From Anthracocystis setariae (Eukaryota; Basidiomycota; Ustilaginomycetes; Ustilaginales; Ustilaginaceae): DNA of 64,000 nt. Location: assembly GCA_928724745.1 (NCBI GenBank), contig CAKMXJ010000042.1, positions 248,001 through 312,000 of the forward strand, written 5' to 3'. Numbering within the stretch: the first letter of the stretch is position 1; each line of letters opens with the position of its first letter. This document shows positions 22,225 through 32,357 of this stretch, in pieces. A program made the position numbers and the translations under genes. Under the pieces are notes generated by a model. It did not search any database and was not told the origin of the DNA. It saw only the letters and a program-made list of their open reading frames with translations.

Positions 22225-22604
22225 TTAGCGGGTTTTAGGCTTGCGCTGTGTGGCTGGAGTGGATCCCTTTCAGTGAATCACATCGAAAAAAGCAGAAAGT
22301 TGAGTCCCCGAACCCACCCTCTCACCCACCCGGATTGGGTTCACTGCGAACCCACCCGGGGTGGCTCGGGGGTGGTTCCGGGGTGTAACCCCTCCAGCAA
22401 CCATCCCGGGTGGGTGAGGGGGTGGGTTCGCGGACTCAACTTTCCGCTTTTTTCGATGTGAATCCCGGCAGACTCGTCGTTTTACTATGAGATCTATCTC
22501 TCTGAATTGGACAAATTGACCTTGCCGGCGGAGGCGGTGAACAACTCAATTCATATACATGAGTTGGGTGACCCCCAGGTCTCCCTGGAGACCCTACATT
22601 CCTT
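22225..22604. repeat. Local 190-bp repeat, copy B (interrupted by a MITE)
   Basis: Homologous to copy A at 21296-21486. It is split at GAATC by a 180-bp insertion; the flanks 22225-22279 and 22460-22604 together reconstruct the uninterrupted repeat, with GAATC present on both sides. Confidence 0.82.
22280..22459. mobile_element. Foldback MITE with long terminal inverted repeats and 5-bp duplication
   Basis: A 180-bp element starting ACATCGAAAAAAGC and ending GCTTTTTTCGATGT. The two ends are inverted repeats over at least 53 bp, with about three mismatches, and include GTTGAGTCC-CGAACCCACCC. The internal part is also GGGTGG/CCACCC-rich and self-complementary, so the whole unit could fold as a hairpin. 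It is flanked by GAATC on each side (22275-22279, 22460-22464), while the homologous copy A has a single GAATC at this point. It has no coding capacity and must be mobilised in trans. The superfamily is not assigned. Confidence 0.88.
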
Positions 22605-23868
22605 CTTCTTGCACAGTGGTGATCTGCCTGGAGGCTAGTCTGCAACCCACGATAGGAGTGATGTCTTTGCGTGACTTCCGGTGGATAACTCATGTCCTCC
22701 TGGAAGTTTCCTAAGTCTGCTTGCCCTGATAGGTCAAACAGACCTTTGTAAGTCTCGGGTTTAAGAGTTCCCGCCACTCATTGGAGGTACCACAGTTGCT
22801 CCGTAGTGAGTCATATCGAAAAAGCGGAAAGTTGAGTCCGCGAACCCACCCTAGCCGCTCACGGTGCTGGTCGGGCAGGGCGCTACTCGTACGCTCACTC
22901 AGGTACAGGCCTTTCCATGCAGGCACGCTAGCAAAGCTCTATAGCGATTTTGCGTGCCTAGACACCACATCTCAAAGCGCATCACGTGATACAATAGCGA
23001 CTGCATGATCGTGAGAAAGCAAATAGGGCCTTCGTCTCCTGACGATGGCAACTACTGAATGTTGTCGAGACGGACGTTGTGACTGTGATTTGCAGCAGCC
23101 GATAGGCAGGCAGTGCAAAGCAATAATAGCGTCAGTAACGGCGACCATGAGTCGCAGCAGCCGGTACGCGAGCAAAATTGGTGACAGATCATGGAGCCAA
23201 CGAGCGGGACCTTGACACTGGGGAGGAGTGAATGGGCGACAGGGACAAGCGGATTATGATCATGAGCTGAACCTAGTCCGGAGACTGAGGTGCTACGACA
23301 CCGGATTCGAAATGCGGACGGGAAAGTCTCGAAAAAGAAGTGCTTGCGGAGGGCATTATTGTGCTCGAGACCCGGCAAATGGCGACCATGTCGAAGCGAT
23401 GGAAGGGAGAATCGAGAGCGCGATCAGGAGCAAGCGAATCTTGGCAGAGGAGACAAAGAGGAGCAGCGCGGACAAACTAGCAGGAGGGCAAAGCCTTTCT
23501 TGCAACAAGAGACGATTACCGGCGACGAGGTGGTGAATGACGCCCACTTGGTCGACTTGAGACTCGTCATCCTTGATGTGTATGAACGGCCATTGCGACC
23601 ACGATCACCCTGCAGGAATGGGAGCCTGTGAAAGGCAAACACAATGAACACCACGATACGGTGTATTTTAAGAAGGTGGTTGCGACTCGTAAGTGGCCGG
23701 ATTCCACGCGAAGACCACACCGTCAATGAGCCATGCCGCCGGAAGCTGATCTACACAGTCACAGCGCTGTTGTGAGACGTGTATCAAAAGACAGTACCGC
23801 AGTCCCTGCCTGGAGGAATGCAGGCTTCGGGAAGCTATCGTAACGAGTGATACGATATGCTAGCCCTG
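22605..23868. other. Gene-free accessory stretch
   Basis: No supported gene on either strand. A one-ended MITE fragment lies at 22813-22851; the remainder carries only short frames without recognisable domains, possibly decayed mobile DNA. Confidence 0.5.
22813..22851. mobile_element. MITE terminal fragment
   Basis: ATATCGAAAAAGCGGAAAGT followed by TGAGTCCGCGAACCCACCC matches one terminal repeat of the MITE at 22280. No partner arm follows. Confidence 0.7.
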
Positions 23869-26781
23869 TCAGGAATCATCAAACTGCTTCATAAGCTCAC
23901 GCAGGCGTTGGACGAACAGGTCGTCAAAGTTTTTAACATCATTCAAGGGCAAACGCCGAGAATAACGGCGTTGCGATCGGGTTTGATTAAGGGACTGAGT
24001 CTGCTCTAGCTCGACGCTGAGAATTGAGCGATGGCCCAGAGCGAGGTGATGCTGGAGGAGAGCTCGAGCTTCTCGATTATTAATGTGAAAAAGAGATAGA
24101 CAGCAGGTTTGATCAGTAAACGAAGATCCGGTTGAGAGAAACGCGGCGCGGACCTGTGCAGCGCAACGCACCTCTATAGCGTCAAGTAGGCTTGACCGAC
24201 CAACGACGGAGTCGCTGGGCTGCATGATAAAGGTCCCAAGAGAGGTTTCCTTTTGTGCCCCTCTTGAATTCTCCAATCGTCTGTGACGCTTCAAAGATAC
24301 CATCATCGACTCCGTGAGACTACGTGACGACGAGAAGTGATAGCAATGTAGGCATCAACATTTCTGCACGCCACACACACGAAGCTGCTGCATCTCACTT
24401 ACCAGAGAACACCAAAATGGCTGCTTGTGGCTGGGAACAACGATGCATCGATCTGTTCACAGGAAATTGGATGATCAGCCGGCTGCGCCAATACAGCGAA
24501 TCCATGATCACAGCACTCACCTTGAAGCGGCTGAGGCGCCCATGCTGAAGGAAGATGAACATGCAGTTGACTAGTGGACCCGGACGGTCGGTTCGGTCCC
24601 TGATTGCGACCACACGCTCAAAGGATTCTCTGAGGCCAGCGATTCGAGCGACGACCTCTGGAGGCGCGGACGAGAATGGGAGCTTCTCCGGTGCAATGCC
24701 ACCGCGACTGCCTTCATCTTGGGTTCCGAAGCAGCAAGCATAGCCTCGAATATTCACTGCAGCACAACGGCAGAACCATGTTGAACAATCTCTTCAAAGG
24801 GCCCAAATTTTCTGGTTACTCACTCTTGGTTTCGACTTCGTCGCTTAAGCGTTTGAGACTGTAAGATCAAGCACGAAGTGAGCATTGTTCCGAGTCTAAT
24901 TCTTAAATGCCGTGATGGGATCCGTTGCGAACTCACTGTGTCGAGAGGGAAGTCATCATTTCAACTGGAGCACCTGCGGCTGCACCTGGGGCAAGAATGT
25001 GATGCAGGGAATGTCTGTGGGGCTCGAGCTGAAACTTGATACCAAGTGGAGACGATGTCAGAACTGCTCTACCAGCGACTACATATGTGCACAGCTGATG
25101 GAAAATCGAAGGAATCGAAATGAGGTCAGTTGGCGCGCTTACATCAAGAAAAGGTCGTAGCTAACCCACCCTCGTGCCATCGTCGAATGTCGTAACCTCT
25201 CTTTTTGTGAGGCCGTCATGTGTCAGGATCAGGTTGGCTTGGCCGAGATCGCTTCGAGCGCCAGTGAAGCTAAGCTCCATCTTGCGACGGCGCGGCAGTG
25301 GCTTCCCGGAAGTGGGATCGCTGAGTATGAATGAGGTGGAACAATGTGAGCAATGGCCCAGATGCCAGGATGATTTGCGATTTGCTCTGCCGCAAACGTC
25401 ACAGCGGAAAGCTAGGAAAGTCTGCCGTTTTGCATCTAGAGGATGGACACCAACGACAGTCGGACTGCTGATCTCGTTGATGACTTCGTCACCACCTGAA
25501 TCGCGCCTTTGGAGCGACAATCGTAAGCGCGACCCTTCTTGCTGTTGCGACGCAAGCTCCCTTTGTCAGTACGAAGATACTTCTCAAAGTCGATATGTCA
25601 CGAGAACAGTGTTACCCACCTCTATGCTGCTTATTCGGTAGATTCCCAGCAAGGCAATACTCGCTTTGGCGAGAGAATCGTCGGCTACGCGGCAAAGCCT
25701 ATCGTCGAAGCCTAAGTAGAGTCTGAGAGCCAGGCCTGCGGTACTGGCATCATGAAGACTTTGAATAGAAACATCATCTAGGGAAGGAGAACATCAACGA
25801 AGTCATCAATACAAAGCTCGATTTCCATCGACCAAAGAGGCTCAAACGTACCACAGGGTCTGTTTGAAATAAAAGCTAATCAGTCTGGAGCACAAAAGGG
25901 TACGGGCGGAGGTTCGTGTACACCAATGACTTACATTGTCGCCGCGAGCCTGTGGATTTGCGACGGTTGCTGTAGGCTAAGCTCGTGGAGAAGCAGTGCA
26001 GTGACGCAACCGAGCTTGCTCAGACCCAAGGTTCGTCCCTTCGAGGGCACAAGCGGATCGCACTGCTGTATGTCTAGCATGGAAGAAGCCCAAAAGAGAA
26101 ATCGATGGTTCTGGAAAGTGCCGTCGGCATTAACAAGCCGTTTCCTATCGCGGACAGCTGCAACTTTTTCGTCCCCTTTGCGCTTTACTTGAGAAGATTC
26201 AGCATTGAAAACTTTTCCGTCTTTGCCACGAAAGGAATAGGGATCAGTAGAGCTGCACAAGCCAGGCTGTGAAGCCGCATGGTGGCCTGGTCGGCCGACG
26301 TAGTTGCCATGTTTGAAGGGCGGAACTGCCAGCGTAGCATTAGTGTCGTCAGCCGTTGCTCTGCAGAGGTGAAGCACGCACAAATGCGGAAGAGCTTACC
26401 TGTAAGCACTTGAGGCTCTTTGGGAAGCTGATGGATGTCATCGGTCGAGATAGAGTCATCGATACCGGTGGCAACGCTGGAGGTCGTACGACGGGTGACG
26501 ACGTCGACAAAGGGTAGATGGCTTGGGGCCGGGTAGCTCGACGATTGGGCGGTTTCCTGATTGGAAGGACCAGGACTAGCAGAGTCGGCGATGTCGGGCT
26601 GTTGCGGTACGTTGGCGCAGTCTCTCAAAGTCATGCGCTGATCAAAATGGGTTAGGGGGCTCGAGCTTGACCAGCTGTAGGGCAAGAACTTGCGCTGCGC
26701 CGCGTTGAGAACCTGAATTTTGAAGCGAGAGGATGGTTTTGGCGGTTCTGGCGAAGGCGCAGAACTGTGTTTGCTTGCCAT
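23869..26781 (-). CDS. Uncharacterised intron-rich protein with a four-Cys cluster
   Basis: My model has ten exons: 26781-26400, 26325-25935, 25859-25852, 25777-25620, 25541-25170, 25094-24937, 24858-24824, 24756-24521, 24452-24403 and 24319-23869. All junctions are GT..AG, all phases agree, and the product is about 746 aa. The third exon is only 8 nt and is the weakest part. Order: a basic Ser/Pro-rich N-terminus; a block with YSFRGKDGKV and RFLFWASSMLDI; a four-Cys cluster CDVCGRANRKSSWHLGHCSHC (C-x2-C-x13-C-x2-C), numbered from the sequence; a beta-rich part; LPFSSAPPEVVARIAGLRESF; and a C-terminal domain. From memory, mushroom genomes carry unannotated proteins with a similar Cys cluster followed by a region weakly reminiscent of AlkB-type 2-oxoglutarate dioxygenases, but I see no convincing iron-binding HxD here. 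I give no function. Such intron density is exceptional in this window. Confidence 0.72.
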
Positions 26782-26925
26782 GGTGGCAAGCACTTGAAAG
26801 ACCAACGAGTATGTCAGGTAGGCGAGGACAAGATGGTGTGAGGAAGCCGGAGCCAGGCTGAGGTTTGTCAACTGCATTGACTCATGCGAAATGTGAATTT
26901 GATGCACAAAAAGGGTCTGAGCAAC

Positions 26926-27110
26926 TGTCACACGTTGCACAGCTTGTATGCAATATGTGAATAGTAAAGGCAGTGGATTCCAGGAGAATGAGATCCGGTG
27001 ATGACCTTGACTATATACATGAGGAGCGAAGCGACGAGTGATCGTTGGGGCAAGCCACCAAATGTGCTTGGCAGACGCTGACTAAGCGTTAGTCACGTGC
27101 ACACGTGACA
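26926..27110 (-). repeat. 3' LTR of the Gypsy element
   Basis: 185 bp, TGTCAC...GTGACA (TG..CA ends); reads identical to the copy at 32358-32542. It contains two CACGTG palindromes near one end. Confidence 0.96.
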
Positions 27111-27132
27111 CTGCCCCCCCTAAAAGAAGCAG

Positions 27133-30100
27133 CTACGCTGCGGAGAAGAAGAAGAGAAGATCCGGAAATGGAAAGAAGACGAGATCGGGAAAGCGATGCG
27201 ATGCGGTGCGATGCGACTGCGAGCGGGGAAACACGAGATCGACGAGGAAACGGGGAAACATTGACGGGAAACGAAACACGGGTACTGAGTGAATCCAGAA
27301 GGGTCGGGGAGAAGGCCGTGAAGGTGAGGGTGGAGACTGTCGGGCACGCCAGGCGTCCAAAACGGAGGGGTCAGTGACGGCAGATGCCGGAATCCATTGA
27401 TCACGACCGGCGTGCTCGTATCGGACAAGGAATTGACGGCCGCGAGTCTTGAGGAGGCGTTCTTTGAGAATGGCGGTGATTTTGTTGGAGACAATCGGCT
27501 GACCGGACGGAACATAGGGCTCCAGATGCTGGATTGAGACAACAGGATGGATGCGGGAATCGGCGGGGAGAGACAACTCGTAGGCGAGGTCACTCACTAC
27601 GCGACAGATAGGGAAAGGCCCGATACGCTGAACACCAAGGCGCCGATCAGGAGGTAGCTGGCTCTTGGGCACCTGATAGCCGTCGCCGAGGTTCAGCCAA
27701 ACCCAGTCCCCAACATTGAGTTTCGGAGGTGGGGCGTGGAGGCGGTCGTACCTATGTTTCATGTAGGCCTGAACCGAGGCGAGATGGTCCAGAGCCTCCT
27801 GTCTGAGGGCGGTACGACGATCGGGAAGCGTTAAATCGCCTAGCGTGGTAACGGGCTGAAGAGCGGTGAACGGATCACGCAATTTGACTCCGTAAAGCAG
27901 GTCATTGGGCGCGGCGTTAAGGGAGGCGTTGACTCGATTGCCGAGAAGGAGTTCGACCAGGGGTAAGTGCGTAGCCCAGTCGTCCGCCCAGGCGTTACAG
28001 AGGCCGCGAAGGAGCATTTCCACGGACTGGATAGCTCGTTCACTCTGCCCATCGCTCTTGTGATGCGCAGTCGAGAAAACGAGCTCACAACCGTAGCGAG
28101 TGTGCAACGAACGCCAAAACTGAGAGGTGAGGCGAGAGTCACGGTCGCTGATGATTTTCTGCGGCCATCCTATGTGAGGCAGAAGTCGTTCGGCGAACCG
28201 GAAGCTCCATTGTTCTGCCGACCAAGTAGTTGCTCCCGACAGAAGGTAAACACGCCGTGTGCCGGTGTCGGTCACAACCAGAATGGTGTCAAGTAAGTCG
28301 CGGTCGAAGGTGGAGCGAACCGCGGGGAGGCGAACAATGAAATCACAAGATAGAGTGACGAAAGGGATGGCGGGACTGGCGAGAGGTTGCAGAGACCCAT
28401 ACGGGCGGTGTCGGTGAGTTGTGGTTTGTTGACAGTGCGTGCATCGGCGTACAAAGTCGTCAACATGGCGGAGTAGGTGAGGAGTGTAGGCGACTTGGCG
28501 GAACCTGTCACAGGTGGCCTTGACGCCAAGGTGGCCCGAATGCGCTAGAGCGATGAGTCGTGAAACCGCAGAAGGACCGATGCACATGCGCCATGTACCG
28601 TCGTCATCGATCTTGTAGAGTAGATCGTCTTCCTTGATGCCAAAGGCGCCGTGCTGGAAGGGTCGGGCACCGTTGGCCTTGAGCACGAGATCCGAGCGGG
28701 TGCGGGCAAAAGCTTGGTCGGCGGTCTGGCTGGTAAGAATATCCGTGCGGAGGGAAGGGCTAAGGGTGATGGATTGTGCGTGTGCAACAAGGCCGGTCTC
28801 CTCGGCTGCTTGAATGCGACTAAGCGCGTCAACGTGCGTCATGTACATACCTTTGCGGTGTAGAATTGTGAGCTTCGGGCGAAACTCGGCAAGGATAAGT
28901 GCGAAACGCACGAGACGCGGATTGTGAGCGGCAGGAGTTGAAGAGAATGGCTTTGCGTCGGCGATTGATGTCACTGCTAGATGGTCGGTGAAAAGCAAAT
29001 GCGGACCAGGGGATGCATCGAGGAAACGTTTTACCCGTTGCAAGGCCCAGACCGCGGCGGCTGCTTCAAGTTCCGTCGGCCAGTAGGATCGTTCCGCGGG
29101 CTGGAGAGAGCGTGAATCGAACCAAATCGGTACCTCAGCTGGCTGGGGCGGGTGAGCGGAAGATGCCTCCACGTTTTGATGCAAAGCGAGCGCGAAGCCG
29201 TGCTGCTGCGAAGCATCGACGTAAAGCAGGAAGGGCTTGCGATAGTCGGGGAAGTGGAGCACTTTATTCTGGAGAATGCTCTTGAGCTCGTTCAGCGCTT
29301 GTAATGCAGCTGGGTCGTGAGGGACTTGCGTTGAAGAAGAGTGCCTTTTGCGCGCGTGCCCACCGATGGGAGCCCCTCGCAGTAGTTGAGTTTTGATACT
29401 TTGAAGGGGTCGAATAAGTGCAGCGAAGCGCGAAACGTAGTTCTTATAATAAGAGAAGAACCCGATGACGTGCTCAAGCTGGTCCAGCGTGGTGGGGTAC
29501 TCGATTCGTTGGATGGCCTCGCACTTGGAAGGAAGAGTGCGGGTGCCCGCTCCCGAGACCAAGTGGCCCAATAAGGGTACTTCGCGACGCGCAACGTGGG
29601 CCTTATCTCTGGCCAAGGTAAGTCCGAGGCGTTGGATGACGTCGAGAACCGCGCCCACGTCGCGCAAATGCTCGTCGATGGTGCTCGATCGGACGCCAAA
29701 GTCGTCGACGTAGACGAAGGTTTTCGCACTGAGTCCGGCGGCCGAGAAGGCTTCTGTGAGGGTACGCTGTAGAAATGCCACGGACCTTGATTGCCCCATT
29801 ATGGTACACGAGAGCATCTCCTGACCACGATGTGTGAGAACCGTGGCCTTCCACCGATCATCTTCATGCAAGGGCATTTGGTAAAAGGCCTTGCGAAGAT
29901 CGAACGTGGTGATGAAGTGAGCTCCGGCGAGCCGTTCACGCAGCTCATCTGGGGTGGGGAGGGGATAATGGTCAGGCAACACTACAGCGTTCAGTTGTCG
30001 GAGATCAACCACAGGGCGCGGTTTACCATTGCGGTACACCACAAACACGGGCCACCCACAGGGTGTGCCGGGCGGAGCCTTGTGGAGTCGACCTTGGCGA

Positions 30101-30975
30101 GCCAGCTCATCAAAGACTTCGTCGATTGCTTGGCGATCGCGCTGCGAGACACGGTAGAGGCGGGGTTTGAATTTGTGGGGGTTGGTTTCGAGCTCGCGGG
30201 AGGGAAGACGCATGGCGTCACCGGTTGTCAGCATGCCCAGGCCGGGGCGCCACACATCCTGGTAACGCTCAAAGAGAGTGAGGAACGCAGTTCTGGTTTC
30301 GGGAGGAAGATCGGAATCGAAAGTCGGTAGATCATCGGAATGAGGTTGGTCTGGTAGGATAGTGAAGGGGAGAGTGTAGGCGTCCATGTCCGGCGGGGCG
30401 CGCATATCCGGGGCGAGGACACTGTCGGAAGGAGGGCCGAGGACATGAGCAACTACGGGCTTCATTTTGGGAAGATCGCGAGCCACAATCACGGCCGTGC
30501 GGAGGCCACAAGATTGAAGAGTGATAATCGACTTGATGGCATCGAAGAGAATGCCATGGGCTAGGATGAAGTCCATGCCCAGAATGAGGCGAGGGGGAAG
30601 TCGTTCGAGAACATGACATGTAATGGTGGTGCGTGCGATGGCTTTAGGCGGACAAGGAATGTCCAAGGTGAAGGTTGCGCAGCCGAGAGTACGGGTGGGA
30701 GTGCTAGCGGTGTCCACAACCATGGTGTCGGCGGACATGGAGTGTTGAAATGACTGCAGGAGGGAACGATCGATGAGAGACAAGGACGAGCCCGTGTCAA
30801 GACAAGCCTCGAAGGCGGAGGCGCCGAAAGGCTGGACACGAACGCGCAAGTAAGAGGGAAGGAGGTGGAAGGTCGGTGCTGAAGGCCCGTGGGCGTCGAT
30901 GATGGGTAAGGTCGGTGATTTATCCGGAGGAAGGCGGGACGGGGAGAGCTGGCGAACAGTTCCCCCCGCGTGTTC
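27133..30975 (-). CDS. Pol polyprotein (protease, RT, RNase H, integrase, chromodomain-like tail)
   Basis: Open frame from the codon after the gag stop (30975) to 27133, about 1,280 codons. It has no ATG at its beginning, so it is probably expressed by reading through the gag UAG. Visible domains in order: aspartic protease (CLDTGSSLSLID), reverse transcriptase (NGKPRPVVDLRQLN and the catalytic FVYVDDFG), RNase H (LLYVDASQQHG, ELEAAAAVWAL, LLFTDH), integrase HHCC zinc domain (HSGHLGVKATC ... RRCTHCQQ), integrase core with acidic residues in VVTDTGT, ISDRDSRL and SDGQSERAIQSVE, and a C-terminal chromodomain-like segment (ILKERLLKTRGRQFLVRYEH ... DQWIPASAV). All key residues I can check are intact, and no internal stops or frameshifts are seen. 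Confidence 0.94.
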   Translation of the reverse strand, partial: EHAGGTVRQLSPSRLPPDKSPTLPIIDAHGPSAPTFHLLPSYLRVRVQPFGASAFEACLDTGSSLSLIDRSLLQSFQHSMSADTMVVDTASTPTRTLGCATFTLDIPCPPKAIARTTITCHVLERLPPRLILGMDFILAHGILFDAIKSIITLQSCGLRTAVIVARDLPKMKPVVAHVLGPPSDSVLAPDMRAPPDMDAYTLPFTILPDQPHSDDLPTFDSDLPPETRTAFLTLFERYQDVWRPGLGMLTTGDAMRLPSRELETNPHKFKPRLYRVSQRDRQAIDEVFDELARQGRLHKAPPGTPCGWPVFVVYRNGKPRPVVDLRQLNAVVLPDHYPLPTPDELRERLAGAHFITTFDLRKAFYQMPLHEDDRWKATVLTHRGQEMLSCTIMGQSRSVAFLQRTLTEAFSAAGLSAKTFVYVDDFGVRSSTIDEHLRDVGAVLDVIQRLGLTLARDKAHVARREVPLLGHLVSGAGTRTLPSKCEAIQRIEYPTTLDQLEHVIGFFSYYKNYVSRFAALIRPLQSIKTQLLRGAPIGGHARKRHSSSTQVPHDPAALQALNELKSILQNKVLHFPDYRKPFLLYVDASQQHGFALALHQNVEASSAHPPQPAEVPIWFDSRSLQPAERSYWPTELEAAAAVWALQRVKRFLDASPGPHLLFTDHLAVTSIADAKPFSSTPAAHNPRLVRFALILAEFRPKLTILHRKGMYMTHVDALSRIQAAEETGLVAHAQSITLSPSLRTDILTSQTADQAFARTRSDLVLKANGARPFQHGAFGIKEDDLLYKIDDDGTWRMCIGPSAVSRLIALAHSGHLGVKATCDRFRQVAYTPHLLRHVDDFVRRCTHCQQTTTHRHRPYGSLQPLASPAIPFVTLSCDFIVRLPAVRSTFDRDLLDTILVVTDTGTRRVYLLSGATTWSAEQWSFRFAERLLPHIGWPQKIISDRDSRLTSQFWRSLHTRYGCELVFSTAHHKSDGQSERAIQSVEMLLRGLCNAWADDWATHLPLVELLLGNRVNASLNAAPNDLLYGVKLRDPFTALQPVTTLGDLTLPDRRTALRQEALDHLASVQAYMKHRYDRLHAPPPKLNVGDWVWLNLGDGYQVPKSQLPPDRRLGVQRIGPFPICRVVSDLAYELSLPADSRIHPVVSIQHLEPYVPSGQPIVSNKITAILKERLLKTRGRQFLVRYEHAGRDQWIPASAVTDPSVLDAWRARQSPPSPSRPSPRPFWIHSVPVFRFPSMFPRFLVDLVFPRSQSHRTASHRFPDLVFFPFPDLLFFFSAA

Positions 30976-32112
30976 CTAGTCGACATGCATGGAAATATCG
31001 TTGCTCTCATCCGAGGAGAAGGAGAGCTCCGGAGTAGTATCGTGAGAGCGAGACAGGTGCGCCTCCTGGAGAGCCTCGTACTGCAGAGTCTCGTAGTCCT
31101 GGGTAGGCTGACTTTCATGAGCGTCGGCATGGTGGGCGGCGACGGCGGGTGCGGAGGGCTTGAACAATTGGACTGCTTTAACCTTAGAGGGGCAGTCGGC
31201 GTCCCAGTGAGAGCCGTTGCAATGACGGCAAGGACGCGGGGGAGGACGGCTGGTCTTGTCCACGTCGCGCGGCTGAGCAGCTTGACGCGGAGGAAGGGAA
31301 GGCCGCTGCGGGTCCCGACTGGCGGTGGAGCGCTCTTTGGCGTGCTGGAGCACCGCGCGGACGGCCAGGGCTTTGCGCCGGAAAATGTTAGGATCAACGT
31401 CGGGATCTTCGGCAGCGGTTGCAAGCTGCGCTTGCATAGGGAAAGGCAGACCGTTGAGTAGCCACTGCACCACTTGTCGAGGAGCCGTCTGATTAGCAAT
31501 GCGAGCCAAACGGATACCCCGTTCGTGATAAGCATTGTAATCAGTGGAGAGAGTATAACGCATGCGTTGCAACTCACTAAAGGCTTCCGTTTCGCTCATG
31601 CCGAAACGATCCTTGAGGAGGCGAACCCAAGCGCCGGGGCTACGCTGGAGGCTGGCCCGGTCGATGGCACCCAGGTTGGTGTACCAATCGAGGGCGGTAC
31701 CGCGGAGGCATTGGGGAAGGGCCTCGCAGACAGCCATGGCGGAATGAAGCGCCGAGACGTCCTGGATGCGGCGGCAGAACAGTTCCACGTCGCCTTTGTC
31801 CTCGGGGTCAAAGATTGCGATGTCTTTGGGGCGAAGCTTGGAGCTGTCCCGGACGACTTCGAGGTCAAGAGGAGGCATAGAGGCGCGGGCGAGGTCGTCG
31901 AGGCCCCGAGATTGCGGAGCAGGGGCGGACGAGACAGATGGCGACTGGGGCGTCGGAGTACGCCCGGCAAGGAGTTGTTCCAGGAGCTCGGTCGTCTTGA
32001 GGGACGAAGCGAGGAGCTGAGCCATAATAGCGTGCATGTCGGTGTGCGAAGCAGGCGAAACGCCGGTAGGGCTGCCCGAGCGAGCGGCGGAGGAAGGCGG
32101 AGTGTCGGGCAT
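30976..32112 (-). CDS. Gag protein of the Gypsy element
   Basis: 378 aa from the ATG at 32112 to a TAG at 30978-30976. The middle has a retrotransposon gag/capsid-like region (DVELFCRRIQDVSALHSAMA ... CLRGTALDWYTNLG ... WVRLLKDRFG). Near the C-terminus is a zinc knuckle CRHCNGSHWDADC (C-x2-C-x3-H-x4-C, one residue shorter than the usual CCHC spacing). The stop is followed in the same frame by pol. The frame is open upstream only with a TTG start, so the ATG is preferred. Confidence 0.92.
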   Translation of the reverse strand: MPDTPPSSAARSGSPTGVSPASHTDMHAIMAQLLASSLKTTELLEQLLAGRTPTPQSPSVSSAPAPQSRGLDDLARASMPPLDLEVVRDSSKLRPKDIAIFDPEDKGDVELFCRRIQDVSALHSAMAVCEALPQCLRGTALDWYTNLGAIDRASLQRSPGAWVRLLKDRFGMSETEAFSELQRMRYTLSTDYNAYHERGIRLARIANQTAPRQVVQWLLNGLPFPMQAQLATAAEDPDVDPNIFRRKALAVRAVLQHAKERSTASRDPQRPSLPPRQAAQPRDVDKTSRPPPRPCRHCNGSHWDADCPSKVKAVQLFKPSAPAVAAHHADAHESQPTQDYETLQYEALQEAHLSRSHDTTPELSFSSDESNDISMHVD

Positions 32113-32357
32113 AGTGGAAGTCGCTGGCGTTACGGAACTACCGGAAGGCGACTGCAGCCGACGAGAAAGGAGGTGGATGTCGGGATCAAAAGGGCGCAAG
32201 TCAGAAGACCTGCGAGCACGGGTTGAGGGAGGAATGATGGCGATGGTTTAGAGTATATGCGGTGGGTGGTGATGGGAAGGAGAGAGGAATTTCGCGAGGA
32301 TGCTATGAAAGCGTAAGGAAAGTAAGCTTTGTCGAGAAGAACCACAGAAGCTACCAA

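Noticed and set aside
24395..24520. Reading straight through the end of exon 8 of the orphan gene
   Set aside because: The frame is open to a TGA, but a GTGAGT donor and an ACAG acceptor give a continuation in phase with the last two exons, so splicing is preferred.
26185..26940. Single-exon reading of the 5' part of the orphan gene, starting upstream of 26781
   Set aside because: The upstream part runs into the retrotransposon LTR and target site, and the downstream part reads into intron sequence; the spliced model is better supported.
28651..30330. Plus-strand open frames inside the Gypsy element
   Set aside because: They mirror pol and have no motifs.
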